A DNA stretch of 64,000 bases from Hemibagrus wyckioides (GCF_019097595.1 NC_080715.1:11737573-11801572); one strand, 5' to 3'. Shown: positions 48,847 to 59,100, numbered from the stretch's first letter. The notes: generated from the letters alone by a model not told the origin. A program made the numbers and translations.

Positions 48847-49318
48847 CAATAAAAATATATAAAAAGCACTATAAAATTAAAAAATTAAATTAAATAAAAT
48901 TGAATTAAACATTATATTTAATGTATTCTGTCATGGTTTTACTGTGCGGATTTAAACTATTATTATTATTATTATTATTAATAATAATAATTAATTATTA
49001 TTAATTAATTAATATTATTATTTTACTTCAGCCAATGTGCTACCACTATCAGTTTGTGAAACTTGGTCTACACCTCTGGATGAACATGGTTCAAAAAGTG
49101 GTAACAATCAGATATAAATAATATTATATAGTTTTTATGTTCTAGAAATTGTTCATATGTAGTTCAAAGGTGCAATGTGTTAAGAAGAAACTGTCCTGTA
49201 TTGCTCAACAGCTACCATCTACCAATGCCAGCTAATTTGTTTATCCAAACAAACGTACAAAGGTACAAATCATTGTCTGTGGCTTATGAGTAACCATGGA
49301 TAGAGGTCAAATTATAGG
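48844..49318. other. Region upstream of Ly6 copy A
   Basis: A TTA/TAA run at 48,955-49,022 can fold back on itself. From about 49.15 kb the sequence becomes alignable to the flank of copy B (about 55.62 kb on), which sets the left edge of the duplicated unit. Confidence 0.6.
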
Positions 49319-49378
49319 TATAAATTCAGGGGAGCACTGGAATAAGCAAATAGTGGAACAGCCAGTAGGTGAGTCAAA
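49262..49378 (+). promoter_or_regulatory. Ly6 copy A promoter and non-coding exon 1
   Basis: GGTATAAATTCAGGGGAG places TATAAA at 49319-49324. The block GGCTTATGAGTAACCATGGA through AGGTCAAATTATAGG upstream is nearly identical in copies A, B and C. The untranslated exon 1 ends ACAGCCAGTAG before GTGAGT at 49379. Intron 1 runs to the acceptor TTCTTTAG at 49564. Transcription start is inferred to be about 49.35 kb. Confidence 0.75.
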
Positions 49379-49569
49379 ACATGGATGAAACTGTTAAGAA
49401 ATCAGTTTGTTCTCAATAATAATAATAACAATTCTCATAATAATAATGAAGCATTGTCGCTTATGTGCAACCATTCATATTAGAAATGTTAATTTTAAAA
49501 CTTCTTTAACTACTAGTGTGAAAGGTAAGTTTATTTAAAGTTATACTTCTTTCTTTTTCTTTAGGTATC

Positions 49570-52422
49570 ATGAAAATGAGGGCGTTTGTCATTTTTCTGG
49601 TTGCTTTACTCTTCATAAATCACAGTAGGTTTTTATAATATATTTGAAATACTTTTGTAATTTTGATGCTTTTGTATTGGTAAGGGCTCAATTTTGTATT
49701 TGGTCTGTTTTAGGTGAGGCTTTGTGGTGTCGTGCATGTTTTGGAAAAAACTGCTCAGGTAGACGAGAGGAATGTGGCTCTCATTTAATAGATCCTGTCT
49801 GTGGCACCATAGATACCCGTAAGAAATTTATTTACAATCAATCACAAAACAAAGCTAACAAAAGCCTAACATGAAACTGATATGTATCATGATATGATAG
49901 TGTGTATATATATACACTATATTGCCAAAAGTATTCGCTCACCTGCCTTGACTCGCATATGAACTTAAGTGACATCCCATTCCTAATCCATAGGGTTCAA
50001 TATGACGTCGGTCCACCCTTTGCAGCTATAACAGCTTCAACTCTTCTGGGAAGGCTGTCCACAAGGTTTAGGAGTGTGTTTATGGGAATTTTTGACCATT
50101 CTTCCAGAAGAGCATTTGTGAGGTCACACACTGATGTTGGATGAGAAGGCCTGGCTCTCAGTCTCTGCTCTAATTCATCCCAAAGGTGTTCTATCGGGTT
50201 GAGGTCAGGACTCTGTGCAGGCCAGTCAAGTTCATCTACACCAGACTCTGTCATCCATGTCTTTATGGACCTTGCTTTGTGCACTGGTGCACAGTCATGT
50301 TGGAAGAGGAAGGGGCCAGCTCCAAACTGTTCCCACAATGTTGGGAGCATGGAATTGTCCAAAATGTCTTGGTATGCTGAAGCATTCAGAGTTCCTTTCA
50401 CTGGAACTAAGGGGCCAAGCCCAGGTCCTGAAAAACAACCCCACACCATAATCCCCCCTCCACCGAACTTTACACTTGGCACAATGCAGTCAGACAAGTA
50501 CCGTTCTCCTGGCAACCGCCAAACCCAGACTCGTCCATCAGATTGCCAGATGGAGAAGCGCGATTCGTCACTCCAGAGAACGCGTCTCCACTGCTCTAGA
50601 GTCCAGTGGCGGCGTGCTTTACACCACTGCATCCGATGCTTTGCATTGCACTTGGTGATGTATGGCTTGGATGCAGCTGCTCGGCCATGGAAACCCATTC
50701 CATGAAGCTCTCTGCGCACTGTTCTTGAGCTAATCTGAAGGCCACATGAAGTTTGGAGGTCTGTAGTGATTGACTCTGCAGAAAGTTGGCGACCTCTTCG
50801 CACTCTGCGCCTCAGCATCCGCTGACCCCGCTCCGTCAGTTTACGTGGCCTACCACTTCGTGGCTGAGTTGCTGTCATTCCCAAACACTTCCACGTTCTT
50901 ATAATACAGCTGACAGTTGACTGTGGAATATTTAGGAGCGAGGAAATTTCACGACTGGATTTGTTGCACAGGTGGCATCCTATCACAGTTCCACGCTGGA
51001 ATTCACTGAGCTCCTGAGAGCGACCCATTCTTTCACAAATGTTTGTAAAAACAGTCTGCATGCCTAGGTGCTTGATTTTATACACCTGTGGCCATGGAAG
51101 TGATTGGAACACCTGATTCTGATTATTTGGATGGGTGAGCGAATACTTTTGGCAATATAGTGTATAGGATGCCACCTGTGCAACAAATCCAGTCGTGAAA
51201 TTTCCTCGCTCCTAAATATTCCACAGTCAACTGTCAGCTGTATTATAAGAACGTGGAAGTGTTTGGGAACGACAGCAACTCAGCCACGAAGTGGTAGGCC
51301 ACGTAAACTGACGGAGCGGGGTCAGCGGATGCTGAGGCGCATAGTGCGAAGAGGTCGCCAACTTTCTGCAGAGTCAATCGCTACAGACCTCCAAACTTCA
51401 TGTGGCCATCAGATTAGCTCAAGAACAGTGCGCAGAGAGCTTCATGGAATGGGTTTCCATGGCCGAGCAGCTGCATCCAAGCCATACTTCACCAAGTGCA
51501 ATGCAAAGCGTCGGATGCAGTGGTGTAAAGCACGCCGCCACTGGACTCTAGAGCAGTGGAGACGCGTTCTCTGGAGTGACGAATCGCGCTTCTCCATCTG
51601 GCAATCTGATGGACGAGTCTGGGTTTGGCGGTTGCCAGGAGAACGGTACTTGTCTGACTGCATTGTGCCAAGTGTAAAGTTTGGTGGAGGGGAGATTATG
51701 GTGTGGGGTTGTTTTTCAGGAGCTGGGCTTGGCCCCTTAGTTCCAGTGAAAGGAACTCTGAATGCTTCAGCATACCAAGACATTTTGGACAATTCCATGC
51801 TCCCAACTTTGTGGGAACAGTTTGGAGCTGGCCCCTTCCTCTTCCAACATGACTGTGCACCAGTGCACAAAGCAAGGTCCATAAAGACATGGATGACAGA
51901 GTCTGGTGTGGATGAACTTAACTGGCCTGCACAGAGTCCTGTCCTCAACCCGATAAAACACCTTTGGGATGAATTAGAGCGGAGACTGAGAGCCAGGCCT
52001 TCTCGTCCAACATCAGTGTGTGACCTCACAAATGCGCTTCTGGAAGAATGGTCAAAAATTCCCATAAACACACTCCTAAACCTTGTGGACAGCCTTCCCA
52101 GAAGAGTTGAAGCTGTTATAGCTGCAAAGGGTGGACCGACGTCATATTGAACCCTATGGATTAGGAATGGGATGTCACTTAAGTTCATATGCGAGTCAAG
52201 GCAGGTGAGCGAATATATTTTAACCCTCTGTCTCATGAACCTGTCTTAAAATCCATGTGCACTTTGATAATACAGTTGATTGAATAAAACAACAAATGTT
52301 ACTTTCTTTCAACAGCCACATTTTATGTGAAAGGATGTATGAGTGCAAACACCTGTGAGGATTATAAGGGCCAGCCAAATATCATTGCTAAATGCTGCAG
52401 AACCTACTTATGCAACCAGTAA
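49570..52422 (+). CDS. Secreted Ly6/three-finger protein, copy A
   Basis: Coding exons are 49570-49624, 49714-49818 and 52316-52422, with GT-AG introns in phase 1, encoding 88 residues. A signal peptide ([19 protein letters not shown]) is followed by a ten-cysteine LU domain: [26 protein letters not shown], and the family ending CCRTYLCN one residue before the stop. There is no C-terminal hydrophobic tail, so no GPI anchor; a soluble secreted protein is expected. Members of this fold bind receptors, channels or other proteins, but nothing here reveals the ligand. The last intron is enlarged to about 2.5 kb by two Tc1 elements. AATAAA at 52570-52575 is a likely polyadenylation signal. Copy B at 56.06 kb is the closest paralogue. 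The exon model is seen; expression is inferred. Confidence 0.9.
49915..51162 (-). mobile_element. Complete Tc1-like transposon in intron 3 of Ly6 copy A
   Basis: A 1,248-bp element bounded by TA on both sides. The ends are exact inverted repeats over at least 29 bp, beginning CACTATATTGCCAAAAGTAT and continuing TCGCTCACC. It encodes one transposase on the minus strand, antisense to the host gene. The integrity of both ends and the frame indicates a young insertion. Confidence 0.93.
49997..51028 (-). CDS. Tc1-like transposase, apparently intact
   Basis: Cut-and-paste transposase of the Tc1/mariner superfamily; it binds the element's inverted repeats and inserts at TA. I start it at the methionine of [17 protein letters not shown], giving 343 residues, the usual length; the open frame continues further upstream through the inverted repeat but lacks family sequence. 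Order of parts: N-terminal paired-like helix-turn-helix ([20 protein letters not shown]), a GRPRK hook with [10 protein letters not shown], second HTH ([14 protein letters not shown]), then the DDE catalytic core with [19 protein letters not shown] and [15 protein letters not shown], supplying D, D and E. It ends in KGGPTSY. No stop or frameshift is seen. It is a strong candidate for a functional enzyme, although activity cannot be judged from sequence alone. Confidence 0.93.
   Translation of the reverse strand: MGRSQELSEFQRGTVIGCHLCNKSSREISSLLNIPQSTVSCIIRTWKCLGMTATQPRSGRPRKLTERGQRMLRRRVRRGRQLSAESITTDLQTSCGLQISSRTVRRELHGMGFHGRAAASKPYITKCNAKHRMQWCKARRHWTLEQWRRVLWSDESRFSIWQSDGRVWVWRLPGERYLSDCIVPSVKFGGGGIMVWGCFSGPGLGPLVPVKGTLNASAYQDILDNSMLPTLWEQFGAGPFLFQHDCAPVHKARSIKTWMTESGVDELDWPAQSPDLNPIEHLWDELEQRLRARPSHPTSVCDLTNALLEEWSKIPINTLLNLVDSLPRRVEAVIAAKGGPTSY
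51165..52214 (+). mobile_element. Second Tc1-like copy, inverted, both ends truncated
   Basis: From TAGGATGCCACCTGTGCAAC onward this copy is the inverse of 49.93-50.99 kb of the neighbouring element with few differences. It begins within the transposase gene, so its left inverted repeat and start codon are absent. Its right inverted repeat breaks after GGTGAGCGAATA, lacking the outermost 17 bp. It cannot move with such ends. Together with the intact copy it makes a palindrome of about 1.05 kb per arm with a spacer of about 175 bp. Confidence 0.9.
51170..52150 (+). pseudogene. Tc1-like transposase remnant lacking the catalytic Glu
   Basis: Open from the truncation point through the stop after KGGPTSY, but with no start methionine: about 16 N-terminal residues of the 343-residue enzyme are missing. 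The first two catalytic positions remain ([19 protein letters not shown]). The third segment reads [11 protein letters not shown] instead of [11 protein letters not shown], so the DDE glutamate is now lysine and a nearby aspartate is valine. It would be inactive even if expressed. Confidence 0.88.
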
Positions 52423-53430
52423 GAAGATACATCAGCCACAGAGATGTCTTTATATGATCATCACTAGCCAAGAAGTTAAAATCCAGCAATCATTTATTTT
52501 CCATGCATGTAAAATATGACTGAATTAATTAATTTGTTCTGTTAAATGATGTCAATTTTTATTTTATTAAATAAAAGAATTAATAACAGCATTTAAACAT
52601 TCTAGTTTGTTTGTTTTTCCTAGCCCTCTTATAATAGGAGTTCAATAAGGCATAAAAAAATTTCATAAGAAATAATATGATATTTCTTTATTTATATATG
52701 TTGTGTATATACTGTCCATTGGTGTTTATTGGTGATTATGTTACTTGTGGTATTGATTTTCACAGAAAAAGGAAATTAAAGGTAGTTCTCTTAAATATTT
52801 TTCTTTTTAAATTGAAGATGTAGTAAAAAAAAAATGGGCCTTTTTAACAAGGCAGGTTTACTAACAAATAGAGTAATAAAAAGAAATAAAAAGTAATAAA
52901 ATAATTAATAACAACCTTTAAAAATTCTAGTTTATTTGTTTGTTTTTTAGCAGTATTATAGAAAAGGTAGTTTCCTAACATATTATTATTACATTTCATT
53001 TTGAGATCCATTGATCTGTGACATACAAATCTGAATTCTTAAACCTGAAATGGCCCTGAAAATATTGTTTCTTCTTTGTTAATGCAGTACAGTAGGGCAT
53101 TCTCACTTGTCCTGGCTGTGACTCTTAGTTATGTTAGTGTTCCATAGTTAAGAGTAAATGATCTGATGAATTCTACAGACAGGGCAGATATCTGAAAATA
53201 GTCAAATGTATTAGTTTGTTTAGAGGACTTCATCAGTAAGAGATTACCCACCAAATTTCACTCGCAGATTTTTTCAGCTTGCACTTTACTTGCAGTTTCA
53301 TTCAATATGACACTAAAAAAAGTTTTGGAGACGCTCATTCACATGAACATAGTTTGAATGCAAATTTTGAACATTTTCTCATTAGAGGACCCATTTCATT
53401 TTTCCGCATTTTTTGGGAGGTACAACAAAA
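52423..53430 (+). other. 3' untranslated region and duplicated downstream flank of Ly6 copy A
   Basis: Aligns by eye with 56563-57245 behind copy B, including the TGTGTATATACTGTCCATTG block and the ATTTCACTCGCAGATTTTTT to ACATTTTCTCAT block. This sets the right edge of the repeated unit at about 53.43 kb. No coding content. Confidence 0.7.
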
Positions 53431-54951
53431 TAGATAGCTAGATATAGCATCTACCAGAAGTACAAATAATAGAGACTGTGCAAATGAACAATTGCAGTTA
53501 AATATGTAAATATATACATCAATAAAGTGTACAGTTCCTCCCTTTGACAGTTGGGACATTTTCATGTGCAATTTCATGTGCAATATTCAATAATGGGTGC
53601 TATAATAATTCTGGGCCATTCATTCATTCATATTACAATTCCACTTTAACTATCATGTACAATACAACTTTACCATTATCACTTATTAAAATTATCACCA
53701 ATATACAATCCTTGTGTGCAATATTACAATATATTACTTTACAATATATTACTTTATTGTTCAATAGCGGCCGATCACCAAGACTTGAGAGAATCATTTC
53801 ATAAAGTCAAAAATGTTCACCATTAATGTTTTGTGTGTGAATAAATTTGAAATAATGTGAGACTCAGTTCCACTGTTAAACAAACTTTCATGTTAAACTA
53901 ACCGCTGTAGCTGACAATGAAAAATAAATCACTTGTTATACAGGACGTTTGTCAGATACACATCCACCAAACCCCAGGAGTTTAGAATAGAAAAAGAAAA
54001 AAGCTTTTATGAACGGTGTGTATTGAATCACTATTGTGTAATATCAACTGCAGATAGACAGCAACAACATTAATATGGAATTATATGAAAATGTTGATGA
54101 TTACTTTAATAATTGTCTTTTATGCATGAACAAATTAAAATATTTACATTCCTGGTGCTAATTTTCTGTGCAGCACAAATACCTAAAGTAGATTATTTTT
54201 ATGCCTCCAACACTGTATTATATCAGGGTAGAAAGTTATGATCTGTAATCCTTACTTCTGTAATCCAAAAGGATGGGGAAATTGATAACGCAAAAGATAC
54301 ACTATTTATTTGGTACACAGGATCTCACACAATCTCACAAACATGAAAAAAAATATATATATATATATATACATATATATAAAGAACATTTTTCATTGTC
54401 CTCCATCTATCCCTTCCATCAAATCTTTCCATGTATACTAACTGTCCACCTCATCTGTCCTCTGATATGAAAATGACTGAGTTATGATCATATTGATTCT
54501 AACATTAAAGTAGCACCCAGAGTCTGTTTGTCATACACTGCTGAGAGAAAATGCCCGGTTTAAAATCAACTCGTTTTCATGATACACAGAATGTTCATGA
54601 AAATATGATTATCCTGACCTGAGCTAATTTTTCTGAATCAACCAACTCGCATCTCCTTTCTTTCTTTCCATCCATGATGACATTAAAATCATCTGTTGCT
54701 GCTTCTGGTGTTTCATCTCTGACTGTGGCACAACCGCGATACCTGTTCATTACACCTTTCAGTGAGCGAGTTTTAGAGCGTGCACACGACGTTCCTGGAC
54801 GCGGACACACGCATCGACACAGGCAGACTCTCCATGGCAATGATGGCATGCTGTTAAAAAATCATAACAAACTAATGTTAACCAGTGGAAATTATGCATT
54901 ATATATGGGTAAATTATATATAATTTGTTATATATATATATATATATGTAG

Positions 54952-54952
<1 letters not shown>
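53431..54952. other. Spacer between Ly6 copies A and B
   Basis: Contains an AT run at 54,355-54,380. A CpG-bearing patch at about 54,640-54,850 contrasts with the AT-rich flanks and is open on the minus strand for 84 codons, but I do not recognise a domain. Otherwise no features. Confidence 0.4.
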
Positions 54953-55110
<158 letters not shown>

Positions 55111-55112
55111 TT

Positions 55113-55570
55113 ATATTATACTGAGAAGATGTGGCAGAATGTACAGAGTGGAGCAGAACTGCAAGGTGGTTACAGGCAGTGAAGTGTTAGTGAGACATGA
55201 GTGTCCTAGCAGTGTAGTGTAGAGTTCAATAGATTTATGGTTATGGGGAAAAAAACTGGCCCTGAACCTGCTGGTTCTGGTGCGGATGGTCTTGTATCTC
55301 TTCCTGGACAGAAGGAGGTTGAACAGTTTGTGACTAGGGTGTACTCTACGCTTATAAGTTTGTGTACTCCACGCAGGCATCTACTGTGGTAAAGAGACAT
55401 AAAGGCAGGTAGTTTGGTGCGATGATGTGTTGGGTGGTTTTCACCACCCTTTGTAGATATTTTCTTTCACACACTGTGGAGCTACCATACCACACTGTGA
55501 TGGAGCTCATCAAGATGCTCTCAATGAAGCCACAGCAAAAACTGATCAGGATCTTGGGGAATAGGTGATC
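55113..55570 (+). repeat. Dispersed teleost repeat, CCTGAACCTGCTGGTTCTGG type
   Basis: Landmarks are CTGGCCCTGAACCTGCTGGT, TGGTGCGGATGGTCTTGTAT, CTCTTCCTGGACAGAAGGAG, CACACTGTGATGGAGCTCAT and CAAGATGCTCTCAATGAAGC. This is a familiar fish interspersed repeat. It separates the Ly6 units. Confidence 0.65.
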
Positions 55571-55739
55571 TTTTTTCAGTCTTTATCTGTTGAATCTCTT
55601 GAAGGACAGGAAAAACATGTACAAAAGTTGCAACTATTGTTGAAGAAACTTTCCTGTATTGCAAAACCGTGCCCAGCTAACCAATGCCAGTAATTCATTT
55701 ATCTAAACAAACATACAAATGTACAAATCATTAGCTAGG

Positions 55740-55834
55740 GCTTATGAGTAACCATGGATAGAGGTCAAATTATAGGTATAAATTCAGGGGAGCCCTGGAA
55801 ATGTTCCATAAGCAAATGGTGGAACAGCCAGTAG
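55740..55834 (+). promoter_or_regulatory. Ly6 copy B promoter and non-coding exon 1
   Basis: TATAAA at 55777-55782 sits in the same conserved block as in copy A. Exon 1 is about 12 nt longer than in copy A (ATGTTCCATAAG insertion) and ends ACAGCCAGTAG before GTGAGT at 55835. Confidence 0.75.
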
Positions 55835-56057
55835 GTGAGTCAAAACAAATGGATGAAACTGTTAAAATATTCATTCATTTATTTGAATTGTTTGATGAGA
55901 AAACAATTCTCATAATAATAATGATGCATTGTCGCTTATGTGCAACCATTCATATTAGAAATGTTAATTTTAAAACTTCAGAACTACTTTAACTACTATT
56001 GTGAATGGTGAGTTTACCTATTTAAAGTTATACTTCTTTCTTTTTTTTTTAGGTGTC

Positions 56058-56562
56058 ATGAAAATGAGGGCATTTGTCATTTTTCTGGTTGCTTTACTCT
56101 TCATAAATTACGGTAGGGTTTTATAATATATTTGAAATATTTTTCTAATTTTGATGCTTTTGTATTGGCAAGGGTTAAAATGCAGAAATCCTCCATCTTC
56201 TTTTGTATTTGGTCTGTTTTAGGTGAGGCGTTGTGGTGTTATGGATGTTTTGGAAAAAACTGCTCAGGTAGACGAGAGGAATGTGGCTCTCTTTTGAGAG
56301 ATCCGGTCTGTGCCACCATAGATGCCCGTGAGAAATTTATTTACAATCAATCACAAAACAAAGCTAACAAAAGCCTAACATGAACCTGAAACCCATGTGC
56401 ACTCTGTTAATACAGTTGGTTGAATGATACAACAAATTTATCTGTCTTTTAACAGCCACATTTTATGTGAAAGGATGCATGAGTGAGTACATCTGTAAGG
56501 GGCAACAACAAGCTCCAGGTACCACTGCTACCTGCTGCAGATCCTACTTATGCAACCGCTAA
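56058..56562 (+). CDS. Secreted Ly6/three-finger protein, copy B
   Basis: Coding exons are 56058-56112, 56223-56327 and 56456-56562, with the same lengths and phases as copy A, encoding 88 residues. The signal peptide ([19 protein letters not shown]) is almost identical to copy A. The mature part keeps all ten LU-domain cysteines: LWCYGC, KNC, EECGS, PVC, KGCMSEYIC, CCRSYLCN. Differences from copy A cluster in the last exon, where [12 protein letters not shown] is replaced by KGQQQAPGTTAT, so the third finger has changed most. No GPI tail. The introns are compact (110 and 128 bp) because there is no transposon, which shows the original gene size. An ATTAAA at 56721-56726 replaces the AATAAA of copies A and C. 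Confidence 0.92.
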
Positions 56563-57250
56563 GAAGATACATCAGCCACTGAGATGTCTCTGTATGATCA
56601 TCACTAACCAAGAAGTTAAAATCCAGCACTCATTTATGTTTCATGCATACAGTATAATATATAGTGTGTCTGGATTAACTGATTTGTTTTGTTAAAAAAT
56701 GGCCATTTTAATTTGATTAAATTAAAGAATTAATAACAGCCTTTAAACGTCTAGTTTGTTTGTTTTTTCCAGCCCTATTATTATAGTACAGTAACACAAA
56801 AAATTTCATAACACAACACCAATATATGATATTTCTTTATTTATATATGTTGTGTATATACTGTCCATTGGTGTTCCTTGGTGATTATGTTACTTGTGGT
56901 ATTGATTTTCACAGAAAAAGGAAATTAAATTTCTCTTATATATTTTTCTTTTTAAATTAAAGATGTAATTTAAAAAATTGGCCTTTTTAACAAGGCAGTT
57001 GTACTAAAAAAAAATGGAGTAATCAGCAGACATCAGGTTCAATAATAAACTGTTGACAGAAAAGGTAGTTTCCTGAAAAGGCCAAATTTCACTCGCAGAT
57101 TTTTTCAGCTTGCATTTTACTTGCAGTTTCATTCAACACTAAATGACACTAAAAATTTTGGAGACGCTCATTCACATGAACATGGTTTTAAATTTTGAAC
57201 ATTTTCTCATCAGAAGACACATTTCATTTTTTTCCCCTTTTTCGGAGAAA
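56563..57250 (+). other. Duplicated downstream flank of Ly6 copy B
   Basis: Parallels 52423-53430. It is shorter, by small deletions near 57.03-57.08 kb. Confidence 0.65.
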
Positions 57251-57284
57251 ACAACGAAATCTATCAAAAGACTGAGAAAAGTGT

Positions 57285-57460
57285 GCAATCTGTTCCTTCA
57301 GACATCCAAAACAATGGCATGAAATTTTACCCAGTACCTGTCTGGTACACTACATAATAAAGAAAGAGGAAGAGGATAATAAACCTGAATATATTTTACA
57401 CATGTGTGTAAAGGGGAGCGATGTAACAGATAGGATAGCCCAAACAATCCTGCCAATCTC
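57285..57460 (+). repeat. Unexpanded paralogue of the minisatellite segment
   Basis: CATGAAATTTTACCCAGTAC, CTGTCTGGTACACTACAT, GGATAATAAACCTGAATA and TTTTACAC, followed by GATGTAACAGATAGGATAG and CCCAAACAATCCTGC, match 59130-59500 in order. Here the AACAGATAG motif occurs once, against about ten copies there. Confidence 0.8.
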
Positions 57461-57469
57461 ATTGGCTGG

Positions 57470-57557
57470 GGCTTATAAGTAACATAGGATAGAGGTCAAA
57501 TTATAGGTATAAATTCAGGGGGACACTGGAATAAGCAAAAGGTGGAACAAACAACAG
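57470..57557 (+). promoter_or_regulatory. Ly6 copy C promoter and non-coding exon 1
   Basis: TATAAA at 57508-57513 in the conserved block, and an exon ending AACAACAG before GTGAGT at 57558. The promoter is as well preserved as in A and B although the coding part is damaged. Confidence 0.65.
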
Positions 57558-57781
57558 GTGAGTCGAAATAAATGAATGAAACTGTTAAGATATTGGTTCA
57601 TTTTAAAACAATTCTCATAATAATAATGATGCATTGTCACTTATGTGCAACCATTCATATTAGAAATGTTAAACTTTGTTAATATTAAGATGAAACAAAA
57701 AAAACCTTTAACTTCTTGTGTGAAAGGTGAGTTCACTGTTTTAAAGTTATGCTTCTTTCTTTTTTATGGTATCAGAAAAAT

Positions 57782-58339
57782 TAAAGTGTTTGTCATTTGC
57801 CTGGTTGCTTTACTCTTCATAAATTGCAGTAAGTTTTTAAACTTATCATATATATATGTATAATTTGAATTAGGTACTTTTGTATTGTTAAGAGCTGAAA
57901 TGCAGAAATCCTCCAGCTGCTGTTGAATTTGGTCTATTTTAGGTGAGGCGTTGTGGTGTTACGCATGTGCTAGGAAAGGCTGTTCAGGTCGAAAAGAGGA
58001 ATGTGGCCGTCTTTTGAAAGATCCTGTCTGTGCCCTCATAGATGCCTGTAAGAAATGTATTTACTATCAATCAGACAATGAACAATGAAGCTTTTAAAAC
58101 ATGAACCTGTAAATATATATCTCAGTATTTTAACCCACTGTCTGATGAACCTGTCTTGAAATCCATGTGCACTCTGCTAAATTAGTTGAGAAAACAAAAC
58201 ACTTGATAACAAATTTATCTGTCTTTCAACAGCCCAATTTTATATGAAAGGATGCATGAGTGACTCTGTCTCTAAGGAGCAACAGAAAGCTCTGGGTACC
58301 ACTGCTACCTGCTGCAATACCAACTTCTGCAACCGCTAA
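57782..58339 (+). pseudogene. Ly6/three-finger copy C, start lost
   Basis: The exon counterparts are about 57775-57838, 57943-58047 and 58233-58339. In exon 2 the TTTAGGTATCATGAAAATG of copy A has become TTTATGGTATCAGAAAAATT. The acceptor AG is broken and the ATG start is deleted to AGA; the new ATG is out of frame and stops. The frame of the signal peptide ([14 protein letters not shown]) stays open upstream through the former intron to an in-frame ATG at about 57666, so a longer product is conceivable. In the last exon KGCMSDSVS replaces KGCMSANTC, losing cysteine seven of ten, although CCNTNFCN is kept. The rest is open. AATAAA is at 58493-58498. Most likely a young pseudogene; a neofunctional, intron-retained form is the alternative. 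Confidence 0.75.
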
Positions 58340-58623
58340 GAAGATACATCAGCCATAGAGATGTCTCCATATGATCATCACTGGCCAAGAAGTTCAAATC
58401 CAGCACTCATTTATTTTTCATGCATACAGTATAACATATAGTGTGGCTGGATTGATTTGTTTTGTTAAATAATAGCAATTATAATTTGATTAAATAAAAG
58501 AATTGACATCAGCCTTTAGCAGCCTTTTGCAGTTTGTTTGGGTTTTTTTTTTTCTAGTCCTATTATAATGGGAGTTCAATAAGAATTGAATATGACATCA
58601 CCAATATATGATAGTATCATCTA

Positions 58624-59100
58624 CACTACCAGTCAAAAGTTTGGACACACCTTCTAATTCCATGGTCTTTCCTGATGTTTATTTCTTTCTACATTGTAAA
58701 ACAATGCTGAAGGCGGCCAAAATACACAATAATGTCGTTTGAACAGTTGATATTGAGATATGTCTGCTACTGATGCTCTGTAAAGCCTTCATAATGCCTC
58801 TAATCTGAGGTGCTGTTAAGTGGTGATTTTTGAGGCTGGTAACTCTAAATGAACTTCTCCTCTGCAGCAGAGCTAAGTTTTGGTCTTGCTTTACTGGGAT
58901 GGTCTTCATGTGAGCCAGTTTCATCATGGTGCTTGATGGGTTTTGCAAATGCACTTGACAATACTGTTCTTACAAGAACTATTCCAGAACACCTGACCTT
59001 TGTGTCTTAAAATAACAACTGACTAGTTGTTCTAGAATATAGAAAATAAATCCCTAAACAAAAAACACTGAATTAAAAGGTGTGTCCAAGACTGGTAGTG
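58624..59100. mobile_element. Non-autonomous Tc1-like element, CACTACCAGTCAAAAGT ends
   Basis: A 477-bp element with inverted ends CACTACCAGTCAAAAGTTTG and, on the complement of the right end, CACTACCAGTCTTGGACACA. It is flanked by TA at 58622-58623 and 59101-59102. This end sequence is a well-known fish Tc1-type family. The 91-residue minus-strand frame inside is a remnant, not a transposase. It lies just behind Ly6 copy C. Confidence 0.88.

Noticed and set aside
48581..48869. Tyr/Ile-repeat minus-strand frames
   Set aside because: Artefacts of the TA tracts.
50199..50705. 168-residue frame, and its inverted twin of 264 residues at 51442-52236
   Set aside because: Both are antisense shadows of the two Tc1 transposase copies.
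54595..54849. 84-residue minus-strand frame as a gene
   Set aside because: No recognised domain or splice model. Kept only as an observation about the CpG-bearing patch.
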